Origin: Agrococcus beijingensis
Lineage (GTDB): Bacteria; Actinomycetota; Actinomycetes; Actinomycetales; Microbacteriaceae
DNA: 64,000 nucleotides
NCBI RefSeq assembly: GCF_030758955.1
Contig: NZ_CP132360.1
Span: 139,467 to 203,466, forward strand
Direction of reading: 5' to 3'
Shown: in pieces, positions 8,333-16,625 of the stretch
How the letters are laid out: each line of letters begins with the position of its first letter
Numbering within the stretch: the stretch's first letter is position 1
The notes under the pieces: model-generated
Databases searched by the model: none
What the model was told of the DNA's origin: nothing
What the model saw: the letters and a program-made list of their open reading frames with translations, nothing else
Position numbers and translations under genes: made by a program

Positions 8333-9463
8333 ATGGAGGCCATGCCACGCCCCGTGACGGTCGCGTTCGACGACCAGATCTTCGTCGCCCAGCCGCGCGG
8401 CGGGGTCTCCAAGACGTTCGTCGAGATCGCCCGGCTGCTGCCGGAGTTCGACGTGCAGCCGATCTTCCTCTCGCGCTCGACCCGCAACGAGCACCTCGCC
8501 GAGAGCGGCTTCGTGCCGGCCGCGCCACCGCGCGGCCGCATCGCCGCCCGTGCGGCGTGGGTGGGGTGGCGCCTGATCGGGCATCCGCGCGAGCAGGCGG
8601 CGCGGCTGCCGCGGACGGACGTGCTGCACCACACCTTCACGCACCCGAGCTACCTCGGCCCCGTCGCCGCGCCGCGCGTCGTGAGCATCTACGACTTCAT
8701 GCCCGAGCGCTTCCCCGAGCTGTTCCCGCTGGGCAATCCGCACTTCGCGAAGCGCCGGTTCGCCATGCGCAGCGACGCGATCCTGACGAACTCGCAGGCG
8801 ACCACCGACGACCTGGCGAGGTTCTACGGCGCCGAGCTGCTCGACAGGACGACGGTCGCGCACCTCGGCGTGAGCGACGCGTTCCTGTCGGCGCCATCGG
8901 CGCCCATGGACCTGCCGGCCAAGTACCTGCTGTTCGTGGGTGTCCGCCGCGGCTACAAGGAGTTCTCGCGATTCCTGGCGGCCGCCGCACCGCTGCTCGA
9001 CGAGGATGCCTCGCTGTCGCTCGTGATCGTCGGAGGAGGGGAGCTCTCCGACGACGAGCGGGCAGAGCTCGCCGGTCACGGCATCGGCCACCGGGCCGTC
9101 CACCTCCGGCCGGCGGACAGCGAGATGCGCACGGTCTACGCCCGCGCATCCGCCTTCGTCTTCCCCTCGCTCTACGAGGGCTTCGGCCTGCCGACCATCG
9201 AGTCGCTCGCCGCCGGCACGCCGGTGGTGCTCGCCGACGCCGGCTGCTCGCGAGAGGTGGGAGGGCCGCTCGCGCACCTCTTCACGCCCGGCGACGCCGA
9301 GTCGATGCGGGCCGCGCTGCGGCAGGCGCTCACCGAGCCGGCGCAGCGCCGAGCCGCGGAGGAGGGCCCGGCCTGGGCCGGTCGGTTCACCTGGCGCGAG
9401 ACCGCACGGAAGCACGCGGAGGTCTACCGGCACCTGGTCGCCGACGCTGCCGGACGGCGGTGA
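8333..9463 (+). CDS. GT4 family glycosyltransferase
   Basis: A 376-residue GT-B glycosyltransferase of the GT4 clan, taking a nucleotide-sugar donor to a lipid-linked or protein acceptor in the cytoplasm. The acceptor domain begins VAFDDQIFVAQPRGGVSKTF, in the style of glycan-chain transferases acting early in a cluster. The donor domain shows FVGVRRGYKEFSRF, then the E-x7-E donor motif in PSLYEGFGLPTIESLAAGTP. An in-frame ATG at 8342 is an equally possible start; neither has a well-spaced Shine-Dalgarno. It diverges from the GT2 operon and is followed by a short hairpin, so it may be transcribed alone. Confidence 0.84.
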   Translation: MEAMPRPVTVAFDDQIFVAQPRGGVSKTFVEIARLLPEFDVQPIFLSRSTRNEHLAESGFVPAAPPRGRIAARAAWVGWRLIGHPREQAARLPRTDVLHHTFTHPSYLGPVAAPRVVSIYDFMPERFPELFPLGNPHFAKRRFAMRSDAILTNSQATTDDLARFYGAELLDRTTVAHLGVSDAFLSAPSAPMDLPAKYLLFVGVRRGYKEFSRFLAAAAPLLDEDASLSLVIVGGGELSDDERAELAGHGIGHRAVHLRPADSEMRTVYARASAFVFPSLYEGFGLPTIESLAAGTPVVLADAGCSREVGGPLAHLFTPGDAESMRAALRQALTEPAQRRAAEEGPAWAGRFTWRETARKHAEVYRHLVADAAGRR

Positions 9464-9482
9464 GCCGGCGGGAGGCGCCGGC
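9464..9482. terminator. Hairpin immediately after the GT4 stop
   Basis: GCCGGCG (9464-9470) and CGCCGGC (9476-9482) form a perfect 7-bp stem with a 5-nt loop starting right after the stop codon. It may terminate or attenuate the GT4 transcript before the next gene; there is no U-tract. Confidence 0.45.
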
Positions 9483-9549
9483 GCATCGCAGGGCATTCGC
9501 GGGCAGCCCGTGAGAGCATGAGCAGTCGCTCACCCCGGGACGGAGACAG

Positions 9550-10314
9550 ATGACGCAGCCGCGCACGATCGTGCTCATGCCGACCTACGACGAGCGCGAT
9601 GCGCTGCCGGTGACCGCCGAGCTGCTGCTCAAGGCGGTGCCCGATGTCACGCTGCTGGTGATCGACGACGGCAGTCCCGACGGCACGGGCGAGATCGCCG
9701 ACGCGATGGCCGCGATCGACGAGCGCGTGCGCGTGCTGCACCGCACCGAGAAGGCCGGCCTCGGGGCGGCGTACCTCGCCGGCATGCGCGTGGCGCTCGA
9801 CGAGGGCTTCGACCTGATCGTCGAGATGGACGCCGACGGGTCGCACCCCGCCACCGCGCTCCCGGCGATGCTCGCAGCGGCCGAGCACGCCGACCTGGTG
9901 ATCGGCTCCCGCTGGGTCGACGGCGGCGGCATCGTCGACTGGCCGCTGCGCCGGCAGCTGATCAGCCGCGCCGGCACCTTCTACGCGCAGCTGGCGCTGG
10001 GCATCGACGTGGCCGACATGACGGCGGGCTACCGCGTCTACACCGCGCCCCTGCTGCGCCGCATCCTGGCAGCCAGCGTCACGAGCCAGGGCTACTGCTT
10101 CCAGATCGACATGACCCGCCGCTCCGCCGACCTCGGCGCGCGCATCGCCGAGGTGCCGATCACCTTCCGCGAGCGCGAGCTCGGCAGCTCGAAGATGTCC
10201 GGCGGCATCGTCGGCGAGGCGCTGCTGAAGACGACCGGCTGGGGCATCGGCCGCCGTGCCGCGCAGCTGGGCAACGCGGCCGACGCGATCAGGCGAAGGC
10301 TGACCGACCGGTGA
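9550..10314 (+). CDS. Polyprenol monophosphomannose synthase-like GT2 (DPM1 type)
   Basis: A 254-residue GT2 enzyme resembling actinobacterial polyprenol-phosphate mannose synthases, which make the lipid-linked mannose used by periplasmic GT-C enzymes. Visible motifs are MPTYDERDALP, VIDDGSPDGTGEIAD (about residues 37-51), EMDADGSHPA (about 95-104) and ADMTAGYRVY. The C-terminus is soluble, as in the bacterial Ppm1 catalytic domain, and lacks an Lnt-like fusion. CGGAGA at 9541-9546 precedes the ATG. The 3' end overlaps the convergent acyl-CoA dehydrogenase gene by 26 bp. Mannose supply by manA and the phosphomannomutase in this window fits. Confidence 0.85.
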   Translation: MTQPRTIVLMPTYDERDALPVTAELLLKAVPDVTLLVIDDGSPDGTGEIADAMAAIDERVRVLHRTEKAGLGAAYLAGMRVALDEGFDLIVEMDADGSHPATALPAMLAAAEHADLVIGSRWVDGGGIVDWPLRRQLISRAGTFYAQLALGIDVADMTAGYRVYTAPLLRRILAASVTSQGYCFQIDMTRRSADLGARIAEVPITFRERELGSSKMSGGIVGEALLKTTGWGIGRRAAQLGNAADAIRRRLTDR

Positions 10315-11467
10315 TCGCCTTGCCCACGATGAGCGAGTTCATCTGGGCCGTGCCCTCGTAGGTGTAGAGCGCCTCCGCGTCGACGAAGAATCGCGCCACG
10401 TCGTAGTCGGTGACGATCCCGTTGCCGCCGCACACCTCGCGGCACCACGCGACGACCTCGCGCATCCGCGTCGTCGTGAAGGTTTTCGCGAGCGCCGAGT
10501 GCGCATCGCTCTGCCTGCCCTCGTCGAGCATCCGCGACACCTGCACGCACATCGCGATCGAGGCGGTGATGTGGCCGAGCGACTTCGCCAGCAGATCCTG
10601 CACCAGCTGGTGCGCGGCGATCGGCTTGCCGAACTGCTCGCGCTCGGTCGTGTAGCGCAGCGCGGCCTCGTAGGCGCCCGCCATGACGCCCACGGCGCTC
10701 CACGCCACCTCGGCGCGCGTCAGCCGCAGCACCCGCGCGGTGTCGCGGAAGCTCTCCGCCCCCTGCAGCCGCAGCGACTCGGGCACCCGCACGCCGTCGA
10801 GCACGATGTGGCCGTTCTGCACCATCCGCAGCGCGATCTTCCGCTCGATCTTCGAGACCGAGAAGCCCGCGGTGTCGGTGGGCACGATGAAGCCCTTCAC
10901 CTCGCCGTCGGCGACGTCGCGAGCCCAGACGACCACGATGTCGGCGTGCGTGGCGTTGCCGATCCAGCGCTTCTCGCCGTCGAGCACCCACTCGTCGCCC
11001 TCCCGCCGCGCCGTCGTGCGCAGGCCCTTCGACGCATCCGACCCCGACAGCGGCTCGGTGAGCCCGAAGCCGCCGATGATCGAGCAGTCGGCGATGCGCG
11101 GCAGCCACTCGGCGCGCTGCTCGGGCGAGCCGCCGACGCCGATGGAGCCGGCGACCAGGCCGTTCTGCACGGCTGCGAAGGTCGAGACGGATGCGTCGAC
11201 ACGGCTCATCTCGAGCGCGATCCAGCCCCGGTAGACGGCGGAGTTCTCGAACCGCGCGGTCTCGGCCCAGCCCGGACCCACGACGCCCAATGAGGCGATG
11301 CCCGGGATCAGGTGCATCGGGAACTCGTCGCGGTGCCAGTGCTCGTCGATCACGGGCCGCACCTGCTGCTCCATGAACGCGCGGATCTCGGCCAGCGAGG
11401 CCTGCTCGGCGTCGGTCAGGTCGTTCGCGAAGGCGTAGAAGTCGCTCTCGAGCGGTGTGAAAGGCAT
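10289..11467 (-). CDS. Acyl-CoA dehydrogenase (glutaryl-CoA dehydrogenase-like)
   Basis: A 392-residue FAD-dependent acyl-CoA dehydrogenase oxidising an acyl-CoA to the enoyl-CoA. It shows FGLTEPLSGSDASK (FAD and substrate region), ERKIALRMVQNGHIVLDGVRVP, the EREQFGKPIAAHQL signature, and YEGTAQMNSLIVGKAITG, whose Glu is at the position of the catalytic base in the glutaryl-CoA dehydrogenase branch. I chose the ATG at 11467 because GGAGGA lies just upstream, although the spacing is short; a longer frame adds unlikely residues. It is metabolically unrelated to the glycan genes around it, so it is a lone gene inserted between them. Substrate chain is uncertain. Confidence 0.87.
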   Translation of the reverse strand: MPFTPLESDFYAFANDLTDAEQASLAEIRAFMEQQVRPVIDEHWHRDEFPMHLIPGIASLGVVGPGWAETARFENSAVYRGWIALEMSRVDASVSTFAAVQNGLVAGSIGVGGSPEQRAEWLPRIADCSIIGGFGLTEPLSGSDASKGLRTTARREGDEWVLDGEKRWIGNATHADIVVVWARDVADGEVKGFIVPTDTAGFSVSKIERKIALRMVQNGHIVLDGVRVPESLRLQGAESFRDTARVLRLTRAEVAWSAVGVMAGAYEAALRYTTEREQFGKPIAAHQLVQDLLAKSLGHITASIAMCVQVSRMLDEGRQSDAHSALAKTFTTTRMREVVAWCREVCGGNGIVTDYDVARFFVDAEALYTYEGTAQMNSLIVGKAITGRSAFA

Positions 11468-11549
11468 GGGTCCTCCGAGGCTGTACAGGCCGTCGTCGGC
11501 CGTCGTCGCCAGGCTATGCGGGCGGGCGCGGCCATCGGAGGGCCGTTGG

Positions 11550-11555
11550 TAGCCT
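11550..11555 (+). promoter_or_regulatory. -10 box upstream of manA
   Basis: TAGCCT 30 bp before the manA GTG, in the 118-bp spacer divergent from the acyl-CoA dehydrogenase gene. It would give a short leader of about 23 nt. No good -35 is seen. Confidence 0.35.
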
Positions 11556-11585
11556 GAGGCCAATCGTCGAGAGGACTCCGCCCAC

Positions 11586-12707
11586 GTGTTTGTGCCCATC
11601 ACCAACGAGCCCCGGGACTACGCGTGGGGCAGCACCGAGCTGCTCGCCGACTACCTCGGCCGCTCGGCGTCGGGCGGCCCGGAGGCCGAGCTCTGGCTGG
11701 GCGCGCACCCCGGATGCCCCGCGATGGTGACCGAGGGCGAGCACGCGGGCGTCGACCTGGGCGCGGCGATCGAGCGCGCGGGGCGGGCGCAGCCGTCGAT
11801 CCTGCTGAAGGTGCTCGCCGCTGCGCAGCCGCTGTCGCTGCAGGCGCACCCGGATGCGTCGACGGCGCAGGCGGGATTCGCGCGCGAGGACGCGGCCGGC
11901 ATCCCGCGCGATGCTCCGCATCGCAGCTACCGCGACCCGTTCGCCAAGCCGGAGCTGGTGGTCGCGGTGACGCAGTACGAGGCGCTCAGCGGCTTCCGGC
12001 CGGCAGCGGAGGCGCTCGCGGTGGTGCGGGCGATCGTGCGCCGCGACGATCGAGCCGCGCCGCTGCTCGAGCACCTGCAGGCGGGCGACGCGCTGTCCTG
12101 GCTGCTCTCGGGCGACCACGCGGTCGAGGCGGTCGTCGCCGCCGTGACCGCAGCGGCGCCGGCGCTCGCGGACGCGCACCCGGCCGAGGCCGACACGGTC
12201 GACCGGCTCGCGCGCACGCACCCGGGCGATCCCGGCATCGCCATCGCGCTGCTGCTCAACCGCGTCTCGCTCGCGCCGGGGGAGGCGCTGTTCCTGCCGG
12301 CGGGCAACCTGCACGCCTACCTCGAGGGCCTCGGCATCGAGCTGATGGGCCCCAGCGACAATGTGCTGCGAGGCGGGCTGACGCCCAAGCACGTCGACGT
12401 GCGCGAGCTGCTCGCGGTCGTCGACGCGGCGCCGCTGCACGAGCCCCGGCTGGCGGCGGTGCGGCTCGACGGCGCCACCGCCTATCGGCCCGCCGCGCCG
12501 TTCGAGCTGCGCAGCGTCACGGGAACCCACTCGGTTCCCGGCGGCCGCGCGCTGCTGCTCGCGATCGAGCCCGCGCTCGTCGAGGTCGACGGGGCGGTGC
12601 GCGAGGTGCCTGCCGGCGGCGGCGCGTGGATCGACACGGCGGATGCGTTCCGCGTCTCCTCGGGGCAGGCGTGGCTCGCGCTCGAGCGCGACACGCCGGA
12701 CGCCTGA
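11586..12707 (+). CDS. manA: Mannose-6-phosphate isomerase, type I
   Basis: A 373-residue zinc isomerase interconverting fructose-6-phosphate and mannose-6-phosphate, the entry to GDP-mannose and polyprenyl-mannose. It carries RDYAWGS at the start, the zinc ligand motif LSLQAHPD (about residues 79-86), YRDPFAKPELVVA, and FLPAGNLHAYLEG with the later zinc His. The cupin-like C-terminal domain is shorter than in eukaryotic enzymes. The GTG start at 11586 gives the expected MFVPITN N-terminus. In mycobacteria manA also lies near whiB2 and the phosphomannomutase gene, matching its position here. Confidence 0.93.
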   Translation: MFVPITNEPRDYAWGSTELLADYLGRSASGGPEAELWLGAHPGCPAMVTEGEHAGVDLGAAIERAGRAQPSILLKVLAAAQPLSLQAHPDASTAQAGFAREDAAGIPRDAPHRSYRDPFAKPELVVAVTQYEALSGFRPAAEALAVVRAIVRRDDRAAPLLEHLQAGDALSWLLSGDHAVEAVVAAVTAAAPALADAHPAEADTVDRLARTHPGDPGIAIALLLNRVSLAPGEALFLPAGNLHAYLEGLGIELMGPSDNVLRGGLTPKHVDVRELLAVVDAAPLHEPRLAAVRLDGATAYRPAAPFELRSVTGTHSVPGGRALLLAIEPALVEVDGAVREVPAGGGAWIDTADAFRVSSGQAWLALERDTPDA

Positions 12708-12742
12708 CGCTCGAAGGGCGCGACACTCCTAGAATCCTCGAC

Positions 12743-12772
12743 TTGACTCAGGGTGAACTACACCGGTGTAAT
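12743..12772 (+). promoter_or_regulatory. Predicted whiB promoter with overlapping palindrome
   Basis: TTGACT (12743-12748) and TGTAAT (12767-12772) form a good -35/-10 pair with an 18-bp spacer. A perfect 12-bp palindrome TACACCGGTGTA (12759-12770) overlaps the -10, a position suited to a repressor operator. Transcription would start near 12779, leaving a leader of about 40 nt before the whiB ATG. Confidence 0.6.
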
Positions 12773-12820
12773 TGGTGCATCGCAGGCCCGGCCGGGTGCC
12801 TGCAGGAACCGGGGGAAGCC

Positions 12821-13177
12821 ATGCGAGAGGGAGTGCAGCGCAGCACGACAGCAGCGCGGGGCGTCGAAGAGGCCTCGCTGCATCGCGGCGTTCCCGCTGA
12901 CTGGTTCGTCGACCCGATCATGCTCGGAGTGCCGGGCGTCCGCGACGAGGCGGACGACCACCCCCTGGGCTGGCAGGCCGACGCGCTGTGCGCGGAGACC
13001 GACCCCGAGGCGTTCTTCCCCGAGAAGGGCGGCTCGACGCGCGACGCGAAGCGCATCTGCGACGGCTGCGAGGTGCGCCAGCAGTGCCTCGAGTACGCGC
13101 TCGAGAACGACGAGCGCTTCGGCATCTGGGGCGGTCTGTCGGAGCGCGAGCGCCGCAAGCTCCGCAAGCTCGCGTAG
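12821..13177 (+). CDS. WhiB family iron-sulfur transcription factor (WhiB2/WhmD type)
   Basis: A 118-residue WhiB-like regulator that binds a [4Fe-4S] cluster and acts with the vegetative sigma factor. The four cluster cysteines are C57, C80, C83 and C89 (C-x22-C-x2-C-x5-C). They are followed by the GIWGG turn (about 101-105) and a basic tail SERERRKLRK. GGGGGAAG at 12811-12818 may serve as ribosome site for the ATG at 12821. Neighbours manA, the zincin-like gene, DUF3499 and phosphomannomutase are those of whiB2 in M. tuberculosis and whiB in streptomycetes, where it is needed for septation. That orthology is from context and remembered synteny. Confidence 0.9.
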   Translation: MREGVQRSTTAARGVEEASLHRGVPADWFVDPIMLGVPGVRDEADDHPLGWQADALCAETDPEAFFPEKGGSTRDAKRICDGCEVRQQCLEYALENDERFGIWGGLSERERRKLRKLA

Positions 13178-13194
13178 CGCCGCCGCGCCGCTAC

Positions 13195-13200
13195 TAGGCT
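13195..13200 (+). promoter_or_regulatory. -10 box for leaderless GT2 gene at 13208
   Basis: TAGGCT ends 7 bp before the ATG at 13208, so the transcript probably starts at the AUG. No separate ribosome site is present in the 30-bp gap after whiB. Confidence 0.45.
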
Positions 13201-13207
13201 CACCCCC

Positions 13208-14488
13208 ATGACCGTCGTGATGACCATGATGGTGCGCGACGAGGCTGACATCATCGCCGCCACGATCGAGCACCATCTCGCCCAGGGCATCGACCGGATC
13301 CTTGTCACCGACAACGCGTCGGTCGACGGCACCCGCGAGATCCTGGCCGAGTACGCCGCCGTCGCCCCGGTGACCGTGTTCGACGACCCGGAGCATCGCA
13401 AGCAGCAGGCAGAGGTCGTCACGCGGATGGCTCGCCTCGCGTTCGCGGAGCACGGTGCCGACTGGGTCATCAACGGCGACGCCGACGAGTTCGTGCGCGC
13501 GGTCGACCCGGGCATGACCGTCGCCGAGGCGCTCGAGCGCACGCCGAAGTCGCTGCAGGCCTTCGCCGTGCCGGTCGTGAACCTGGTCGGGCAGATGGCT
13601 CGGCACGGCGCCGGCATCGGCCGCCTCGACCGACGCGATGAGCGTGGCCTCGAGGCCCTCCGGGCGGCCGGCGTGCATGCGCACCCGACGCCCAACGCGA
13701 TCCATGTCGGCTCGGCCGACGTCGAGGTGGCGCAGGGCAACCACTTCGTCTCCCTCGAGTCGCATGGCGAGCCGCCGGTCGAGGCGGCGCTCGAGGTGCT
13801 GCACCTGCCGTGGCGCTCGTCGGCGCAGTTCGAGCGCAAGACCGAGAACATGGGTCGCGGCTACGACGCGAGCCCGCACCTGCGGCCGAGCGCCAACCAC
13901 CACGGCATGCGCGACTGGCGCCGACAGCGGGCGGGCGTGCTGCTTCCCTTCCTCTCGCTGCGCATGCCCACGGCTGACGAGCTCGAGGCGCCCGGCTTCG
14001 TCATCGACGCGTCGCTCGCCGGGAGCCTGGGACGGCTCGACGCCGTGCTGCCGGAGCGGCTCGCCGCGGTGCTCGACGACAGCGGCGACGAGCCGTTCTC
14101 GTCGGCGGAGATCCGGGAGCTGCGCGAGCTCGCTCGGCTGCTCGCACCGCTCGACCAGGTCGCGCACGAGGAGCTCGTCGCGCTGCGCGAGGAGCTCGAC
14201 GCCCGCAACGCCGAGCTCTACGAGCTGCGCGTGCAGGTCCAAGGGCTCGACGGCCTTCCCGGCCTCGACGAGCGCATCGGCCGTGAGCGCGAGGATGCCT
14301 GGAAGGAGGGCCTGGCGGCCGGCTTGCCGGCGCGCCGCGCCCTCGAGGGCCAGCTCGCCGATGTCCGTGAGCAGGCGGCGGCCGCCGCGCGCGAGCGCGA
14401 CGAGGCCCACGCCCGGCTCGCAGCCCTGCGCGGGCACCCCGCGTTCCGCGCGGCGAAGGCGGTGCAGCGCGTCGTCCGGCCGCGCTGA
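13208..14488 (+). CDS. GT2-like glycosyltransferase with C-terminal coiled coil
   Basis: A 426-residue protein. Residues 1-250 are a GT-A domain of the Glyco_tranf_2_4/GT92-like type, with MMVRDEADIIAATIEHHL, VTDNASVDGT (about 33-42) and the metal site NGDADEFV (about 93-100). Residues about 300-410 form a charged coiled coil (LREELDARNAELYELRVQV and an Ala/Arg-rich stretch), followed by a short basic C-terminus. The coiled coil may set chain length or dock to other cluster enzymes, as in some polymer-length-controlling transferases; that is inference. It is the first polysaccharide gene after whiB. Confidence 0.78.
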   Translation: MTVVMTMMVRDEADIIAATIEHHLAQGIDRILVTDNASVDGTREILAEYAAVAPVTVFDDPEHRKQQAEVVTRMARLAFAEHGADWVINGDADEFVRAVDPGMTVAEALERTPKSLQAFAVPVVNLVGQMARHGAGIGRLDRRDERGLEALRAAGVHAHPTPNAIHVGSADVEVAQGNHFVSLESHGEPPVEAALEVLHLPWRSSAQFERKTENMGRGYDASPHLRPSANHHGMRDWRRQRAGVLLPFLSLRMPTADELEAPGFVIDASLAGSLGRLDAVLPERLAAVLDDSGDEPFSSAEIRELRELARLLAPLDQVAHEELVALREELDARNAELYELRVQVQGLDGLPGLDERIGREREDAWKEGLAAGLPARRALEGQLADVREQAAAAARERDEAHARLAALRGHPAFRAAKAVQRVVRPR

Positions 14489-14530
14489 GCCCGTCCCGCT
14501 GGCGATTCCGGTGCGAACGGCCGGGTCGTT

Positions 14531-14536
14531 TACGAT
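14531..14536 (+). promoter_or_regulatory. -10 box for leaderless acyltransferase/SGNH gene
   Basis: TACGAT ends 6 bp before the ATG at 14543. A GGAGGG also sits between box and ATG but is too close to act as a ribosome site. Confidence 0.45.
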
Positions 14537-14542
14537 GGAGGG

Positions 14543-16582
14543 ATGAGCACGCCAACTTCTGAGAGCGTGCGCACGCCTCGCCGCGACGCCCCTGCGGCGA
14601 CAGGAGCCCCCGTCCGCGTGAGCGCGGTGCGCCTCGACGTCCAGCTGCTGCGCGCCGTCGCGGTCGGCGCGGTCGTGCTCTACCACTTCTGGCCGGAGCG
14701 GTTCCCGGGCGGCTTCATCGGTGTCGACGTGTTCTTCGTCGTCTCCGGGCTGCTGATCACCGACCACCTGATGCGCGAGGCGGAGCGCACCGGCGGCATC
14801 CGCATCGTGCGCTTCTGGGCGCGCCGGGCGCGCCGCCTGCTGCCGCTCGCCTTCACCGTGCTGCTCGCGACCGTCGCCCTGCTGCTGTTCGTGATGCCCG
14901 CGTCGCAGCAGCGCCCGGGCATGCTCGGCGTGCTCTGGTCGAGCCTGTACGTGCAGAACTGGGCGCTCGCCGGCGACAGCACGAACTACCTCGCGCGCGA
15001 CCAGCAGCCGCTGCTGACGCAGCACTTCTGGACCCTCTCGGCCGAGGAGCAGTTCTATCTCGTCTGGCCGCTGCTGCTCGTGCTCGCGATGTGGCTCGGC
15101 GCGAAGCTGCTGCGCGACCACCCGATGCGCCGGCGCCGCTCGGCCCTGCTGGCGATCATCGTGGTCGCGGTCGCCTCGCTCGCCCACTCGATCATCTTCA
15201 CGGCCACCGATCCTGGCCCCGCGTACTTCGCGACCACCACGCGCGCCTGGGAGTTCGCGGCGGGAGCCCTGATCGCGTTCGTCCCCCGGGACTTCGCGTT
15301 CCTCCGGAACGGCCGGCTCCCGGCACGCATCGCGGCGTCCTGGGCGGGCATGCTGCTCATCGTCGGCACCACGCTGCTGCTGCCGACCGGCGCGCCCTTC
15401 CCGTCCGCCACCGCCCTGCTGCCGGTGCTCGGCGCGGTGCTGTGCCTGATGGCGGGCGACGTGCGCCGGGGCGACCCGACGCTGCTCGCGGGGGTGCGCC
15501 CGCTCACCTGGATCGGCGACATCTCCTACGGCGTCTACCTGTGGCACTGGCCGCTGCTCATCGCGGCACCCGTCGTGCTGGCCCAGCCGCTCGTCGCGTG
15601 GCAGAAGATCGTCCTGATCGGCATCGTGATCGGCCTCGCCGCGCTGAGCAAGCGCCTCATCGAGGACCCTGTGCGCTTCGCGCCGTTCTTCAGCGCACCC
15701 CCGTGGCGCAGCTTCGTGATCCCCCTGGTGGGCACTGCGGTCGTCGGCGCGCTCGTCGCGGGCTCGTTCGTCGTGTCGCAGGTGCGCGCCGACGAGGCGC
15801 GCGCGACGCTCGAGGCCGCGCGGGAAGCCGGCGTGGTCACGAACGACCCGAGCCTGCCGCTGGTGCCGACGGTGTCCGAGCGCGGCTCCGACTACGGCGC
15901 GATGTACGAGTGCTTCGACCTCGTCTACGCGGGCCTCGAGCCCTGCAGCTATGGCGACGAATCGTCGGAGACGCGCATCGCGATGGTCGGCGATTCGCAC
16001 ATGGCCCATCTGATCCCGGCGGTGCGAGCCGCCGTGGAGGAGCGCGGCTGGCACCTCACCACGTTCGTCGGCATGAACTGCGACAGCATGGTCTGGGACG
16101 CCTGCGCCGGGGGTCGCGACCGCTTCGCCGAGCTGGTCGACGGCGACTACGACGCCGTGCTCACCAGCTCCTTCCGCGGCTCCTACACGCCGATCGAGGA
16201 GGTCGATCTCTTCTGGCAGGAGCTCATCGCCGCCGACCAGCCGATCGTCCCCGTCGTCGACGTGCCGTTCCACGAGGTGCCTGCCTACGAGTGCATCGAC
16301 GCCAGCGGCGGCGACGTGCTCGCCGCGGCCGCGTGCGCCTCGCCGAGGGCGACCGCGATCGACGGCCAGCCCGACCGCATGACGACGCTCGCGCAGCAGC
16401 ACGGCGTCGAGACGCTCGACATGACCGACGCGTTCTGCGACGACACCGAGTGCGCGACCGTGATCCAGAACACCATCGTCTATCAGGACAGCCCGTCATC
16501 CCACCTCACGGCGTCGATGTCGACGCTGCTCGGCGGGCGCATCGGCGACGAGATCGAGCTGCGGCTCCTCGCCCAGGGCTGA
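14543..16582 (+). CDS. Membrane O-acyltransferase with C-terminal SGNH domain
   Basis: A 679-residue two-domain acyltransferase of the OatA/OafB type. Residues about 25-400 are the acyltransferase-3 membrane domain with VLYHFWPERFPGGFIGVD (His48) and FFVVSGLLITDH, plus RRARRLLPL. An extracytoplasmic SGNH domain follows (about 440-679): block I GDSH (483-486, Ser485) and the C-terminal Asp-His pair in DSPSSHLT (Asp649, His654). The membrane domain passes an acetyl group to the SGNH domain, which O-acetylates the glycan outside. Cysteines in the SGNH part (for example CFDLVYAGLEPC) suggest disulfides. Leaderless promoter upstream. The target polymer is unknown. Confidence 0.88.
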   Translation: MSTPTSESVRTPRRDAPAATGAPVRVSAVRLDVQLLRAVAVGAVVLYHFWPERFPGGFIGVDVFFVVSGLLITDHLMREAERTGGIRIVRFWARRARRLLPLAFTVLLATVALLLFVMPASQQRPGMLGVLWSSLYVQNWALAGDSTNYLARDQQPLLTQHFWTLSAEEQFYLVWPLLLVLAMWLGAKLLRDHPMRRRRSALLAIIVVAVASLAHSIIFTATDPGPAYFATTTRAWEFAAGALIAFVPRDFAFLRNGRLPARIAASWAGMLLIVGTTLLLPTGAPFPSATALLPVLGAVLCLMAGDVRRGDPTLLAGVRPLTWIGDISYGVYLWHWPLLIAAPVVLAQPLVAWQKIVLIGIVIGLAALSKRLIEDPVRFAPFFSAPPWRSFVIPLVGTAVVGALVAGSFVVSQVRADEARATLEAAREAGVVTNDPSLPLVPTVSERGSDYGAMYECFDLVYAGLEPCSYGDESSETRIAMVGDSHMAHLIPAVRAAVEERGWHLTTFVGMNCDSMVWDACAGGRDRFAELVDGDYDAVLTSSFRGSYTPIEEVDLFWQELIAADQPIVPVVDVPFHEVPAYECIDASGGDVLAAAACASPRATAIDGQPDRMTTLAQQHGVETLDMTDAFCDDTECATVIQNTIVYQDSPSSHLTASMSTLLGGRIGDEIELRLLAQG

Positions 16583-16613
16583 CGCCCGGCGCGCCGGTGG
16601 GCGGCGACCGTGG

Positions 16614-16619
16614 GACGAT
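16614..16619 (+). promoter_or_regulatory. Weak -10 box before the Wzy-like gene
   Basis: GACGAT ends 6 bp before the ATG at 16626. It matches TANNNT only partly, but the spacing equals that of the other leaderless starts. Confidence 0.3.
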
Positions 16620-16625
16620 GGTCAG

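Noticed and set aside
12758..16402. A 1214-codon minus-strand open frame across whiB, a GT2 and the SGNH acyltransferase
   Set aside because: It is antisense to three genes with clear motifs, has the Arg/Ala/Gly/His-rich composition of a high-GC shadow frame, and shows no domain.
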